Below, piece by piece: positions 47,200 to 60,354 of a DNA stretch of 64,000 bases. Both the position numbers and the translations under genes were made by a program. The stretch is from positions 18,703,700-18,767,699 of the forward strand of contig OZ037768.1 of the NCBI GenBank assembly GCA_964035545.1, given 5' to 3'. How positions within the stretch are numbered: position 1 is the stretch's first letter; the number at the start of each line of letters is the position of its first letter. Under the pieces are notes generated by a model. That model saw only the letters and a list, made by a program, of their open reading frames with translations. It was not told the DNA's origin and did no database searches. This DNA is from Bugula neritina (lineage: Eukaryota; Bryozoa; Gymnolaemata; Cheilostomatida; Bugulidae).

Positions 47200-48930
47200 A
47201 ATCACTGTATATACGGAGACTGATCCAATACACAGAATCTTTAGTCATCAGAATGAGATGGGCTGCCCTAATTCTTTCTAAATCCTGACTCTAGATCTAG
47301 CATGAAGGAAATATATGGATTCAGATCTAAAAATTCTCCACCACAGATCACAGCTATGCAAAGTTTTGAGCAAGGATTAGCTGATATGATACGATCTGTC
47401 ATGTTTAGACACGCCCACAATACCTTTCAAGACAAGCTATCCTCTGATATCAAGCATAAGATAACCAACAACGACAATATAATAGTGGAAAAGCACATCT
47501 GCAGTTTTACATTAGTTCAACCATCTGACCACCACGAACAGACACTCATTTATTGTGTTTGATATTGTAAAATTTTATCCTTTTATATCTTTAAGGCTGC
47601 TATCAGATGCTTTCGACTTTGCCAGTTTACATACTGCAGTCAGCAATCAAGAACGGAATATCATATTGCATACAAAAAAATCTATATTGGTGCATGACAA
47701 CTCATTTTGGGTAAAAGATCATCAGACAATTTGTTTTATGTCACCATGGGCTCACACGATGGTGCTGAAACATGTGAATAAGTCGGCTTATTTTTATTAA
47801 GTACAATCTCAAACAATTTTAAAGCTAATAAATTGGACTATATGGAGATGATGGGCTAGGAGTAAAAGATCTCAAACCCCAACTAGCCGAAAGATTGAAA
47901 AAAGATCTCTGCACATTATTCCAGTCACACGGTGTAAAGATCACCATAGATGTTAACATCAAAACAACCGACTATTTAGATGTTACCCTGGATCTGTTCA
48001 AGAAACAATACACACCATACTCTAAGCCCAACAACATTTTGCTGTATGTACCCAAAGAGTCTAATCATCTCCCTAGCATACTGAAAAACATACCAGAATC
48101 AATAAACCGCAGACTTTGTGATATATCTACTAATGAGACCATTTTCAACAATGGCATCCCACAATATCAAGATGCGTTGGCTAAGAGTGGATACAATTAT
48201 CAGTTCAAATACAGCGACTACATTAACAGCACCAATACGAGCAATAAACCTATACGACATAGACGAGTCATCTGGTACAACCCACCTTATAGCCGTAACG
48301 TAAAAACAAAAATCGGCTCCATATATTTTCTCAAGCTAATAAAAGATGTATTCCACAGCAAACACCCACTGCACAAAATATTCAACAAGAACAAACTCAA
48401 ACTTAGCTACAGTTGCTGCCCTAACTTGGAGCAAACCATTACTGCCCACAACAAAAGTGTTACTAATTGTAACACTGCCCCTACATCACAGGCAGGCTGT
48501 AATTGTAGAAATGTAGAGATGTGCCTGCTTCCAAGAGAATGCAAAGCCCTAAGCATCGTGTACCAGGCTAATGTATCCGTTCCATCAAACAACACTATTG
48601 AAACATGTGTAGGAATTTCTTCTACTGCACTCAAGACAAGGTAGGTACGACAACCATCTTGCTTCCTTCGGGCATTCTACCAAGCGCTTACAAACTGAGT
48701 TAAGTAAATACATCTGGTCCTTAAAAGACAGAGGCCTAAATTTCACAATATCTTGGAAAATTCTCTGAAAAGCTCAGCCATATAACAACATCACTAAAAG
48801 CTGCCAGCTGTGCTTATGGGAAAAATATTTTATTCTATACAAGCCACAATTGTCTTCTCTCAACAAGCGCAATGACTTTTTATCTATATGCAGGCATAGC
48901 AGCAAATTTCTACTCAAGAATGCTGTGACA
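47200..48930 (+). pseudogene. Penelope-like retroelement remnant (RT plus GIY-YIG-like end)
   Basis: Fragments of one polyprotein in order on +. From about 47203: a pre-RT block (YTESLVIRMRW), then KEIYGF, SPPQITAMQSFEQGLADMI, FQDKLSSDI. From about 47550: RT palm FDIVKFYPFIS, KSILVHDNSFWVKD. At about 47840: catalytic LYGDDGLGV with both aspartates. From 47895: a 249-residue frame with DYLDVTLDL, SKPNNILLYVPKESNHLPS, VIWYNPPYSRNVKTKIG, LSYSCCPNL. Last come CNCR...CLLPRECKALSIVY, VGISS, and after a frameshift LSKYIWSLKD, matching the GIY-YIG-type tail of Penelope-like elements. Frameshifts and stops break it at several places. The segment between SDHHEQTL and FDIVKFY lacks roughly 130 residues expected in the family, so the copy is dead. 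Confidence 0.88.
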
Positions 48931-49195
48931 TAGCTAATTACATCCAATGCTACCTCTTTGTTATATTTTAATCCTTTTGCTTTATTCTGTGTATAATATT
49001 TACTTATAACAATACTATATAGTTGTGAGCCATCATAATGACAATTTTATCTGACGAGTGCACAACATCTTGTGTACGAAACTATTAGTAATAAATGTCA
49101 TTATATTAATCAAATCTTATTTCATTTCTTTTAATGTTTATGCTCTAGATTTATTTCTATAGAGCACTCTTGTAATGCTTTATATACTCTCACTT

Positions 49196-49378
<183 letters not shown>

Positions 49379-49462
49379 TAAATAAGCATAAGGTAGCTGA
49401 TGGATTTATTACTTTATTAATGTACATCTTCTCATTTCAGTATTTATATATGCTTATATAGA

Positions 49463-49558
49463 AACAAATACACTGTCTCTGTTATACACAGCAATGTCAT
49501 TTAACCATGCAGCCAGTCACACTACAACCTTCTTTCAAAACCGTTACCACCAGTTCAC
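49463..49558 (-). pseudogene. Decayed duplicate of the last exon of the RING/B-box gene
   Basis: On - it begins after an acceptor (aatgcag) with GGTGAACTGGTGGTAAC, against GTGAATTGATGGTAACC in the true last exon (49906-50042). It later shares tgtataacagagaca. An in-frame stop follows the equivalent of the WVKDIAVYNRD block, so it cannot serve as a full replacement exon. Confidence 0.65.
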
Positions 49559-49905
49559 CTGCATTAATAAAATAAGACCAGGTTTTAGCAATTTAAACCA
49601 AAAGAACTAACTGCAGTTACAAATATGCAAATAAATTTAATTAGCAAAGTTAAGGTTACACAGTAGTGACAGCATAGCATATTAAATAATATTATTATGT
49701 TGAATAAGTATTACTAATCAACACCAAACACTGCTTGTAAGTAGTGCAAACAGAGTATATACCATTATATTATACTGAAGCACTATTTGTAAGTATGTAA
49801 AATGACATTATATTTGGCATGTATTATGGATGCATGCATGTGCAGTATTAATGAAATGTAATATGACCTCACTACGCTGCTCATAAGTAAGCTGTTGCTA
49901 GTAGG

Positions 49906-52900
49906 TTAATATTTTATTGTGTATCTCCTCAGACCACCACCTAGACACGCTAGAAACACTATGTCTCTGTTATACACTGCGATGTCTTTCACCCAATTAT
50001 TCACACTAAGACTTTCCCTTGGAATGGTTACCATCAATTCACCTGCAAAAAAAACATGTTTGATTGTAGCAGTTAGAGTCAAACAGATAGACTACAGTGA
50101 CATCACCACAGCTGACACAACTATATACAGTTTCTTAACTTTCTAGTATGTCAACTGAATTATGTTCAAAAATATATCTACAACTGCACTATAATATACC
50201 TACAGATGCACTATAATATACCTACAGCTGCACTATAATATACCTACAGCTGCACTATAATATACCTACAGCTGCACTATAATATACCTACAGCTGCACT
50301 AAAACATACCTACAGTTGCACTATAATATACCTACAGCTGCACTATAATATACCTACAGCTGCACTAAAACATACCTACAGTTGCACTATAATAAACATC
50401 AAATATGCTTCCTGCTCAGAAGATTTTCCAACATTAAGCAAATATAGTCATAAAAAATTATGATATGTTTGATATATATAAAAGAATTATTTATCTATGA
50501 GTTGTAAATATCTACATTTAGGAGCAGTAGCGGAGAAATAGAAATAGCCTAAATTTTGGTTTGGAGTCCCATGGTTAAAATGCTCGCGAGAATATAACTT
50601 CTTTTGCTACATTTCTAATCTAGAACACAGGCTTTTCTCAATTTCTCCGATGCTGCACCAACCTCAATATTTAAAAGAATTGCAAACAAAAGATAGATTA
50701 TGCAATTGCTGCTTTTATGTTAAATAAGCGTTAATTATCTACCTTTAAGTGAAACGATGAAGATAGGTCCTTTCCATGTACAAATATAAATCAATTCTGA
50801 TTTCGAATCAAAGGAAATGCCAGATGGTTTCGGAATGTGAAGAAACTCCCACAGTAGAGTCAGAGATGAGCTGCCGACTTTATATCTATTCACTTCTCCA
50901 TCTTCATCCCAGTTTCCTATCAGTAGAGTTGAGTCTGGGAGAACGCATACAGGTAGAGGGAACTTCATTCCAGGGACTGGGAGCTTCTGTGTTTCATTGT
51001 CTATTAAATTGCAAACTACAAGCTGGCTATCTCTCCAATCAACAATATAGATTAGAGAGAGATGCTGAGCTACTCTATAGTAAGTGACCTCATCTACTGA
51101 CTTTTTATAGAGAGATCGAGATTTTGTTAGAGAGTCTGTATCAAGAAGTGTGACCTCAGCTGATTTATCCTTCTTGTTATAAAAACTGCCAATCATCACT
51201 TCTTCAGGTTGGATTATCTGTCCCCACTCTGTAAAGTTTGTGTTGCTCGCCATGTTAATAGTTTCCATAGTGTGGCCATTTATTAGTTCTATACCTTTTT
51301 GTGTCTCACACATCAGATTCCCATCAAATGTTATGTTTACCCGCCCACACCATTCCTCTACAGAGATTCCATCAGACTGTAAAAAAGCTGGTGCCTGTAT
51401 CAGTTTTAATCCCAGGCTGTCTGCATTGTCTGTAACAACAAAGTAACAAATTTAAAACTTGAGAATCTTTACAGGTGAAGAGATGGAAAGTATTTTGATA
51501 AAGATTTCAGATCGTACTGCATGCAAGATATTTGTCATCTTTCTACATGCATTGACAGCTTTTCCAAAAATTTCAGCACAAGAAGCTATAAGAAATCCAG
51601 TAAAAGTATTAGGCAACTAGTCCGAATTATTACACAAGTTTTGTGTCTTAAAGAAGGCAATTTAACTGGTATGTTATTTATATAATTACTGTTACCATTT
51701 CTAAATTTTGCCTACTTGTTGGTACCATAATCTTGTGTGGAAGTAGACACTTTTCTGTTACACCAATTTCCATAGCCTTTTTCATTCTCTCACTCCACAC
51801 TTTGTAATTTCTCACAATCTTTGCATCATTGAATGTATCAACTGCATGTTGCACTGTGTCCAGCAGAGACTGTCTGCCCAATGTCTCACTCAGGGCCAGG
51901 TCAATTCGATAATTGTCCACTCTCTCTGTGCAATCTTTTAGATAACCATATGCTTCAAGTCTCAGGTTTGTAGCTTTTTTTCTAATCTTTTCTATCTAAC
52001 AAATAATAATACATTATATTCATTCACATTTGCACCCACAACCTCTAAAACTGAAATGAATTAGTATTAGATGACAGACCAACACACTGATTAGACACAC
52101 AATGACTCAGTCACGTGATTATCTATAGATTATAGTAGACTGCTGATAAATCACGTGACTAGTCTCCTAGCTTCTTTTGCCACTTGTCGCACAGTCAACC
52201 TTAACCTGTAATTCACAGTTGCAGCAGATCCAGTGAGTTACATGCATTGGCAGCTTTAGGTGCGCCTGCACTGAGTAACATGTGATAAAGGGCTACTGCT
52301 ACTTGTGCACATTATTGTAATGCTGGAGGTGCCAACATGCAAAAATGAGTGGGCAAAACATATATGTTATATTTGTCATCACACGCCAACATTCTACTGG
52401 GTTCCAATGTGCAAGCATTTTTTTATCTGATTATTACTTTTGTCATGTAACACTCTAGTCACTGCTACAAAAGACAGACAAGCTGGTGTCTTCTATAATA
52501 ATAGTTGTTAACACTGTTTATAGTAAGATTTATGTTAGCATACCTGAGCATCAGCTAAAGCATTTACTCTAGCTACCATCTTCTTCACCTCACTTTCAAT
52601 TTTACTGAGTTCTTTCCAGGCATCCTTTGAAATGCCATTCAATTCTTCAACTTTTTTTGATAGAGCCTCTATTCCACCAGCCAAACTTTCTCGCAGCTCA
52701 CAAGACAAATTCCTCAATGATGTAATGTCATGGAATACTGCTGCTTCTTCTGAATAAATAATATCACAATATTTTTTAATCCTAAAGCTATTGGACATCA
52801 CCGTCCTTTCAAATTGTGTTATCCATAGGTTGATTGGAAGTATGAATTCACTCTATGTTATGATGCTTACCTACTATTTTAGATAATAGACTGCTACTAG

Positions 52901-55338
52901 AGGTATTCAGTTTTTTTAAATAAATAGTTACCAATTTAAACTATTTATGTTTAAATTTAACAATGTAAGATTAATATTATTCCTGCATGAATCTTTGGCA
53001 AAATCTGTAAAGACGCCTTACTATTTATGAATTTTGGCCATATAATTTGTTACAAATACAGTTAGTAGAGAAAACACTTATAGGTTGCCTTATTTTTCCT
53101 GGCTTTACATTATTATGGTGCTTTAGTCTATTTGATGTCACTGTCATAGGCCTATTTGAAAATACTTAGAACAGTTGGGATTGCTTTCCCCTGTCACTAT
53201 TACTAGAGTTTTCAAGTGGAACAAACCAAAAAAATACTTGTAGCATGTAAAATTGACCCCATATTTAGTTATTCACATACATTTTGGCTATCATGGCTGA
53301 TTATGTACAAGTTCCAAATAGTATGCCAATGCATATTTATTTTATAATAAATTTTGAAACAATTTAGGAAGATGGTTCACTTGATGATGACAGATTTTTA
53401 TTTTTTGCCACTCTTTGCTAGCAGTCAGATTAATCACTGAGTTGGCTTAAAATATGTTTGAAACATAGGCTATATACATGCTGTTATAAATGAGAAAGCA
53501 AATAAAACTACTCTGCTATCTATACTAAGAGTCAAAGTCAGCAATAACTAAGTACATCATACTAAACCAAGCAAACAATGTTATCAGCAAGTGGGCCATG
53601 ATCCTGAATTAATTCAAGCCATGCATGCAAAAGATTTACTACAAAAACAAAATGTTTGAACAGCATGTATACTACTCGAAAGTTGCATGCTTATAGCAAT
53701 AGCCAAAAAGTATGTGAATAACTTGATACGGCATACAACATTATATGCATGTTACGCATCAGAGATTCTTTAGTAAGTTTAATAGAATTACAACTGCTAA
53801 ATTTTTACTAGGAGTTTAGTCAGAAAGTCAAGCAAATTACTGTGTTTTGCTAATTTTCAATTTGAGTTGCTGCAAGGTAATGTAGTACTTATTGCAGAAT
53901 CTCTGACACATCACATTTATGCAGTATTATATCATTAATCTCTTATAATGTCTTTATATACTATCAGCTAATTATAATCATAATCATATACTACCCATAA
54001 GTTGTATACAACTTAAGGGTAGTATGCCCAAACATATTGGTTTTATGGTAAATTTTGTGCATGCATGTCTTGAATTATTTCCTTGCTTGTAGCTCCAGGT
54101 TGATACTGCCTTATTGCTAAAAAAATCTCATTCCGGGATGGGTGATATTTTGAGAAAATGTATGGTTGAGATAATTGCAAGCCATCGGTAAAAGGTAGCG
54201 TTGTATAAGCAACATCTAGTAACAGGTAATTACCTGTCTTACCTTTGCATCCAGTCTTTAAATTGCACAGTATGCAGAACATCTGATGGCAATTAGAACA
54301 CACCTCTGTCAACTGTTCATGTTTGTGGTGTTCACACTCTGTGATAGTATATTTCTGGGGAGAAGCTCTGTAGGCATCAATGTCAATAAACTGATGCCTA
54401 TCTCCCATCAGCTCTCTGTGATTCTGTATGACAAAGGTCAGCAGTTTAGTTGGTAATATATTATTCTAGAAGTCTGTCATAGTTAACTGCATTGTGAGGT
54501 TTTTTGGTATACAAAGTCATGCAGGCATTTCCATGTATTTGCACCAACACAGTACAAACAGATATCATTTTAAAACCAATCTTGAGATCTATTTAAAAAG
54601 GACTCACTTCCTGATGCTGCCTGCACAGTCTCTTTTGACTCTCCAAGCAAAACATGGTAGCTTCTGTTCCATCTTTACACACATCACAGGGGATGGGTAC
54701 TGGTTTACGTGAAGCTACATATTCTAAAGGGTCATTGTACTTAGCTAAAGGTAAAGTTGTGGGATCAGCAATGTCATAGTATTCTTTCCTAAAATATGTA
54801 TATTAAAACTATTCAAGTGAGCTACAAAAAAGAAGGTATATATAATAATCCGATACATTTAACTGTCATCATGAAAGAAATAAGAGGGAAAGTCCCATGG
54901 GCAGTGTTGTTTGCAAATGCCTTAGTTCTGTGGAACGTCATGAAGGAAAGACTTAGAGAGATAGAAATTTATAGACAGTAGGCTGAAACTATTATCCTGA
55001 TAACCAGATAGCTAGTATATAACCTCAGTTTACATAAAAGGTTTGGACAGATATAATACAGGCCATGACACTTCAACATAAAGACATATACTACTAGTGG
55101 CAAAACCAATATCATTATGCACATGAAAAGGTACTATGTAATTTCCTGTAACATACCTACAATATGCACATCTAATGTGAGTCTTTCTGCGCCTAATGTC
55201 TGTTTTCAAACATGTAATGCAATAGACATGCAAACAGGGTAAGGTTCTGGGATCTTCCAGCTCATTAAAATGGTGTAGGCAATACCCACATCTATACGAG
55301 TTGTTGAGCCTCTTTTTAACAACTCTAGAATCTGCCAT
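49906..55338 (-). CDS. RING/B-box/coiled-coil (TRIM-like) protein
   Basis: Probable E3 ubiquitin ligase. Exons 55157-55338, 54608-54788, 54243-54423, 52544-52749, 51696-51995, 50743-51394 and 49906-50042 join in phase to 612 codons plus stop. RING at residues 17-60 (CGYC, LPCLHVYCITC, CAYC), preceded by the start MADSRVVKKRL. A B-box-1-like block lies at about 97-120 (CDVCKDG, FCLESQKRLC). B-box 2 is at about 150-180 (CEHHKHEQLTEVCSNC, FCILC). A long helical coiled coil spans about 185-350 (SKKVEELNGISKDAWKELSK, RIDLALSETLGRQSLLDTVQ). The C-terminus from about 350 is beta-rich, with repeated short strands (LIYIVDWRDSQLVVCNLID, LLIGNWDEDGEV, LIYICTWKGPIFIVSLKG), suggesting an NHL-like propeller. 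The acceptor at 51394 was chosen by phase; an upstream one at about 51434 gives a frame clash. Substrate unknown. Confidence 0.85.
50170..50395. repeat. Tandem repeat, 22-bp unit
   Basis: About ten near-identical copies of cctacagctgcactataata plus two bases, in the last intron of the RING/B-box gene. Confidence 0.9.
50521..50659. mobile_element. Foldback MITE, copy 2 (ggtgcagtag family)
   Basis: Starts ggagcagtagcggagaaata and ends caatttctccgatgctgcac plus c, an inverted repeat of about 30 bp. The interior shares acatttctaatctagaa with copy 1 at 35782-35935. In the last intron of the RING/B-box gene. Confidence 0.75.
53988..54025. other. 38-base near-perfect palindrome
   Basis: Arms of 19 bases (atactacccataagttgta, then its reverse complement with one mismatch) with no loop. 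In the intron between the 54243-54423 and 52544-52749 exons of the RING/B-box gene. Confidence 0.8.
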
Positions 55339-58207
55339 AACTCAAGCTGAAAATTCTAGAAAAGCAATCTGTATTTTAATAATTTGTTAAATAATAAATA
55401 ATTTTAAGTTATAGTTAGTCCTACAGCTTCACTAAATCTGAGACCTAGTTGACAAATAATCATTTGCTTTTTCTTTTAGCTTTCTGCTGTATATATATTA
55501 TTAGAAAAATGTAGATTAATTCAAATTATATAAAATTATCTTAAGCTCATTAAATACAAGCATTTAATTTTTAACCAATTTATTGAAAATGGAACAATGT
55601 ACCTCAATGTTTATGACATTTTTATTTAAAATAATTAAATAAAACTCTGCAAAATGTGAAATAATCAAACATTTGCAGAATTTGTGTGAATAAATTTCAT
55701 CAAATGAACCACTAACCTGCTGGTTTTACTTTCACTGTAGACTGCTATAGAAAGTGAAAACTGTACAGGTGTCATATTGCAGCATATTATAAAGTCAGAT
55801 TTGTTGAGTCATGTGACTTTTATTAATCACAACATTTGATTTGTTGAATTTAAATGCCAGCTGACCAATCATTATGATATTAAGAGAATGGCAGTTTATG
55901 AATTGTCCAATCACTGCTTCCAGATAATTAATGCATTGAGATAATTTGCATAGTTGATAATTCTGCTTTAGCAGAACTGGTTTTCTTCATCTCGTTATAG
56001 ACCATTCAGTGTGCACCATGCTGAAATGATTTTTGGTCTAATGTTTTGAATTTTAAATAAAAGTCTTACAAAATAAGAATTGTATGAACGTTGTGAGTGA
56101 GCTGTTTGGTACAGAATCATTATGGTATATACTATAGACACTCAGAAAGAACCAAGAAAGACTCAAGGAGTGACAGCTGATTTGAAAATTTAGGTCAGCA
56201 TATTTATCTGATGAGTTTATATTGTACAGGACATGACATGTGAACAGCAGACCAAATGTTGCTTAGTGTCTTGCTACTTTGAATCTTTAGAAAGACTGCA
56301 AATCTAATACTAGATCTATGGCAGCTAACCGTTAGGTTACATCGCAAGTGGGGAAAGCCAGACATTCTCTAAAACTGTTAGTGATGTACATTTGACAGCT
56401 CTATATAGTTGTATCAGAGTTCTTACAGCATTGATGTTGTAGTGTAAAATTTTTTAATGAGTAGTTGGCACAGTTTTGATTTTTTGATACCGGTTAGACA
56501 GACTAGCTCAACAAGGATGTATTTGAAGTCGGCATGTGACTTACAAAAACCGCTGGGTGGCCCATTACAATTTGGTAAGGCTTCTTGCTCCTGGTTAAAC
56601 AGTCTACACTTATATATAGCTTCTGCCATGTGGAATTGAGGATAAGCTATAGCAAGCAAAAATATGCAAAATGTAAAAGCAAATAGCAGTTAGTAAGTTG
56701 GTAAGAATTGATAAAAGTAAATTATGAAGCTAGAATAACGATGAGGAAGCAAAAAGCATATCGTTTTTTTAAACTGTGTATTTCATAATAGCAATTTTTC
56801 CTTAAAGCTAATAGTACCATGAAAGACTTTTGTTGGAGAAAAATATTAACTCTTGCCATACAGATTGGTTCTATAAGCAGCTCCGAGTTGGGGGTTCTAT
56901 GTTTTAATTTAAACTCTCAACTCCAAACTTGAGAACCGCAAACTATTGCACTCAGTCACCTCCATTCTGCTACAGTTCAATAGCTGTAGTGAATTTTCTC
57001 GGAGGTGCCACAAGCTATGTTTTAGTTTTATGCTTTGAAAAGCTTGATACCTATTTCTAAATAATAAAAAAAATATATAAAATTGCCGTTGAAACTAAAG
57101 TCTAAGGGCGTAATTACTTTTCAAATTCTTCCTATGATACGTAAAATTGGGACAATTTTAAAGATATAAGCAAAACTAAAGCTCTTCTCTACAATGCAAG
57201 ACAACAACAACAGTTTATATAGATAGCCTATATATCTAATAATACCATTATTATATTATTACAATTATTATCACGGGCATTATATTTAAATGGAAGTCAT
57301 AAACATTTTGAAAAGAATAAGAAATCAATATAGCTTATTCCACTTTTATAATAATATTTTCACAATTTGAATATTGATTTATGTTCTCTATAGAGTTTAA
57401 GTAACTACAATAGCTCTGTATATTTTGAAATTCAATTACTGCAAAAGGACATAAATAGTCACTTTACATTTAAACAGCAGAATTTCTACAGCATTATCTT
57501 AATTAAACCACAATCAAGCTTAAGAAACTCAAGGCACTTGCAAACTCACAGCTGCTTAACATAAACACACAGATAGCGATTAAGTGTCTCTTTGCAGCAA
57601 CTTATTTAATTTAATTTATTATACTGATGTGATTGGATTGCTAGGAGTTATGACATCATAGCCTTTTGTACAGAAGGAAAACTTGGGTGTTAGTAGATGA
57701 ACCAGGAACAGATGTACAGGGTGATAAACTGGAGATATTGGCAACCAATCTGTTGGAGAAGAACATGTGTAAAGAGATAAAGTTTATGTGAGAGTATATA
57801 GTTTCAATTTATCGCCCATGCAAATACACTTCTCTACTTTCAAGGCGGCTGTAGTGTAGATAGATTGTCTTCAAAAATATCTGATTGGATTAAAAATTTT
57901 ATTATCCATCCTCCAGTGGGTTGAATAATTCTTCTACATTTACTTTTATACCAATCATCTACTAAATTATAAAAAGTAAGTGATTAAGTTTTAATAATAA
58001 AAATATAACACTTATGCTGTAAGGTACAATGTTCAATATTTTATTCTTAAAATATACAATCCTCCTAACTGAAACTTTAATAATTAAATTTCATTAATTT
58101 TATTGTATAAAATTATACAATGTAATTTTATTATCTGAATTCAAATTTGGGAAAAATGCCCAAATACGGATAATAACCTTACCTTCAACAATCAAACTGT
58201 TGACGCA
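55339..58207. other. Intergenic spacer between divergent genes
   Basis: Lies upstream of both the RING/B-box gene (-) and the unrecognised gene (+). Contains a dispersed repeat copy at 56865-56965. CCAAT motifs occur at about 55864 and 55908. I saw no convincing gene; short open frames around 56423-56659 show no protein features. Confidence 0.5.
56865..56965. repeat. Dispersed repeat, copy 2 (ctccgagttgggggtt family)
   Basis: Contains ttctataagcagctccgag, ttgggggtt, and later aaactattgcactcagtcac, matching 18203-18345 in order and orientation. Confidence 0.55.
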
Positions 58208-59700
58208 ATGTCATTAATAATGCACTCCATTTCTGAGCTACTAACAAGCAACATTAAAATGTCTCTTTGTACTACTCTGCTACTAGCTATACGGAGATTT
58301 CTATCCACCTATTTATATTTTGTAAATGTTATTGTGCTAACATTTACCTTCTATTTGGACTACAGTCCTACTCATCATTTGCTGTCAACTTTGGTGTTAT
58401 CTGGAGCTCTGGCAAGTTTAATGTAAGTAAATATCTCTCTTTTCTTGGAAGGTAAACCACATAAATAATTAATACTGATGAGTATTTATATTTAACTGTG
58501 TGGAAATACTTGCTAATGTTTTATACCATGGAAACTATCACTATAAAGATTATATTTGTGAGGGAATTTAAATTGAAACATTCTTCATGCATTACATTAT
58601 GCAACTCTCAACTCCAGGTCAAGGGGCAACTGCAATTTTAAGAATACTTTATTCCATTCTGTTGAGTTTGTATTACATAATATTGGGTATGTTTATATAT
58701 AATATACATAAAACACATACTCCATTTACACGACATTATTTTTAATGCATATATGTATTCTTGAAATGAAGAACCTAGATACCATTCCAGACTACCCTGC
58801 ATGTAGGAATGAAGTCTAGTAACAGATATTTTATTATTATTTATAACCTTTCAATACTATAGTAACTGCAATGTTTGAAATTATTCTTTCAATACACTAT
58901 CTTTGCAATTTTAGATCAGAACTGGTCAAGAAGAAGGACCAGAGTTTAGACTTTGCCGAGTCAACAAACAATTTCAGCCCACATTTCAGTCGTCTCCAAC
59001 TCCTGCCTCTTCTCACCAGCAGAAGCTCTTCTCTAACAACTTTATCCGACTTATCACCAACCATCTCAAGATCTTCTTCATGGGCATCTCTACCTGAATT
59101 ATCCACCACCTCTTCATCCATTTTCTTCTCCAGCTCATCTGCTACTGATATCTCCAGATTCTCCTCTTGCACATCTACTACTGATTCATTTGCTACGACC
59201 TTTTCACCTCGTTCATCATCATCTCAGCTTCTCTCTTCTACACCATGTGATGCATCTCCAATCAATCTAGAAGATTTGAAACTTGGTAAGTCGTAGTCTC
59301 TTTAATCAGCACGTTATATACTGTTTTATCTACTAGCATATTGGAGTGAGGACTTCTAGCAGCATTAGTCATTAGTAAATATAATGAAAGAATTTACTCT
59401 AATATTACAAGCACTCATCATATAACAGTATATACTCTATCTTTTAGTATAGGTGTCATAGTAATTTGATATTACAGTTTCCCTATGTGAACAATATGTT
59501 ACATTATTATTACAGATCTCAGCTCACTAAGTGACTGCACATCTATCAGTTATACAGGAGAAGAAGAAGACAACTTCTATGAAAATGAACAGGAAGTGCT
59601 TCAAGAACCTAGAGTTCGTATAAGCCGCAGAAAAAGAATATGGCGGCGCATAAAACGTGCTTTCACATGCTGTGTGTGCATCTCACAGCCCGAGGAGTAA
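58208..59700 (+). CDS. Unrecognised membrane-type protein with Ser-rich middle
   Basis: I do not recognise this gene. Exons 58208-58422, 58915-59285 and 59516-59700 join in phase to 256 codons plus stop, all with clean GT/AG sites. Residues about 18-72 are hydrophobic and could span the membrane twice (LYFVNVIVLTFTFYL and LLSTLVLSGALASLI). The middle (about 85-190) is very rich in Ser and Thr, with repeated SRSSS and LSDLSPT-like runs and probable phosphorylation sites. An acidic block (GEEEDNFYENEQE) follows, then a strongly basic stretch (RISRRKRIWRRIKR) and a CCVC motif, a typical setting for palmitoylation. This suggests a membrane-tethered adaptor or scaffold, by inference only. The start is the first ATG in frame; a second at 58259 would also work. 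An upstream exon cannot be excluded. Confidence 0.6.
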
Positions 59701-60354
59701 AGCATTTGATTTGATTACATCTCTTATATATATTATATCTTTGACAATTTTGAGTGTGTGTTGGCCTGTTGAAGTGTTAGTGGTGCGCGAGTGTGTGTGT
59801 TTGTGTGTTTGTGCATGTGCATAACAATATTCTTTGAATATTTCTCTTTATTTCTGTCACTTTCAGTTACACAGGTGACTGATGTGCATTTTATGTATGT
59901 TGGCATCATATTATTAATATAAAATAATAATATGTTCTGACCATTATTATAAATAAAATATATTAAAAAATTATATTTTTGCCTGTTATTTTATACAGTT
60001 GAGTATTTAGTAGGTATGTGATATAATCTGGTATAGCCCAAAGTACACTGAAATTTATAATTGAAATATTATAATATAATATGCAGTAGCTACATGATGG
60101 TTCATAACCAAGGTGTCAGCTTGTATTATTTGAGAATTATTCGGCAATAAGTTTGTCATCAACTAGACTGAGAGAATACAAACTTTGTATATTAATGGCA
60201 AAGTCTCGTCTATTGGAATAAATGTTGCTAAATAAAGCGGCTAAGATTATCCTTATGATGCAATGTAATAAGTGTAGGCGTGGTAGTTGGTTGTTTATAT
60301 AGTGGCTGAATAAAATATAACCATCATGCACTTTGTGTATACAACATAATTATA
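59701..60354. other. 3' flank of the unrecognised gene; no further gene seen
   Basis: GT-rich run (gtgtgtgtttgtgtgtttgtg) at about 59790-59815 and several AATAAA signals around 59949-59955 that could end the upstream transcript. Confidence 0.5.

Noticed and set aside
47302-48644. Reading the three open frames as an intact host gene
   Set aside because: Their order and motifs are those of a Penelope-like element, with frameshifts and a missing RT segment, so it is a dead retroelement.
58897-59172. Open frame of 91 codons on -, acidic
   Set aside because: Antisense shadow of the Ser-rich exon of the gene at 58208; the + frame is supported by splice sites and phase.
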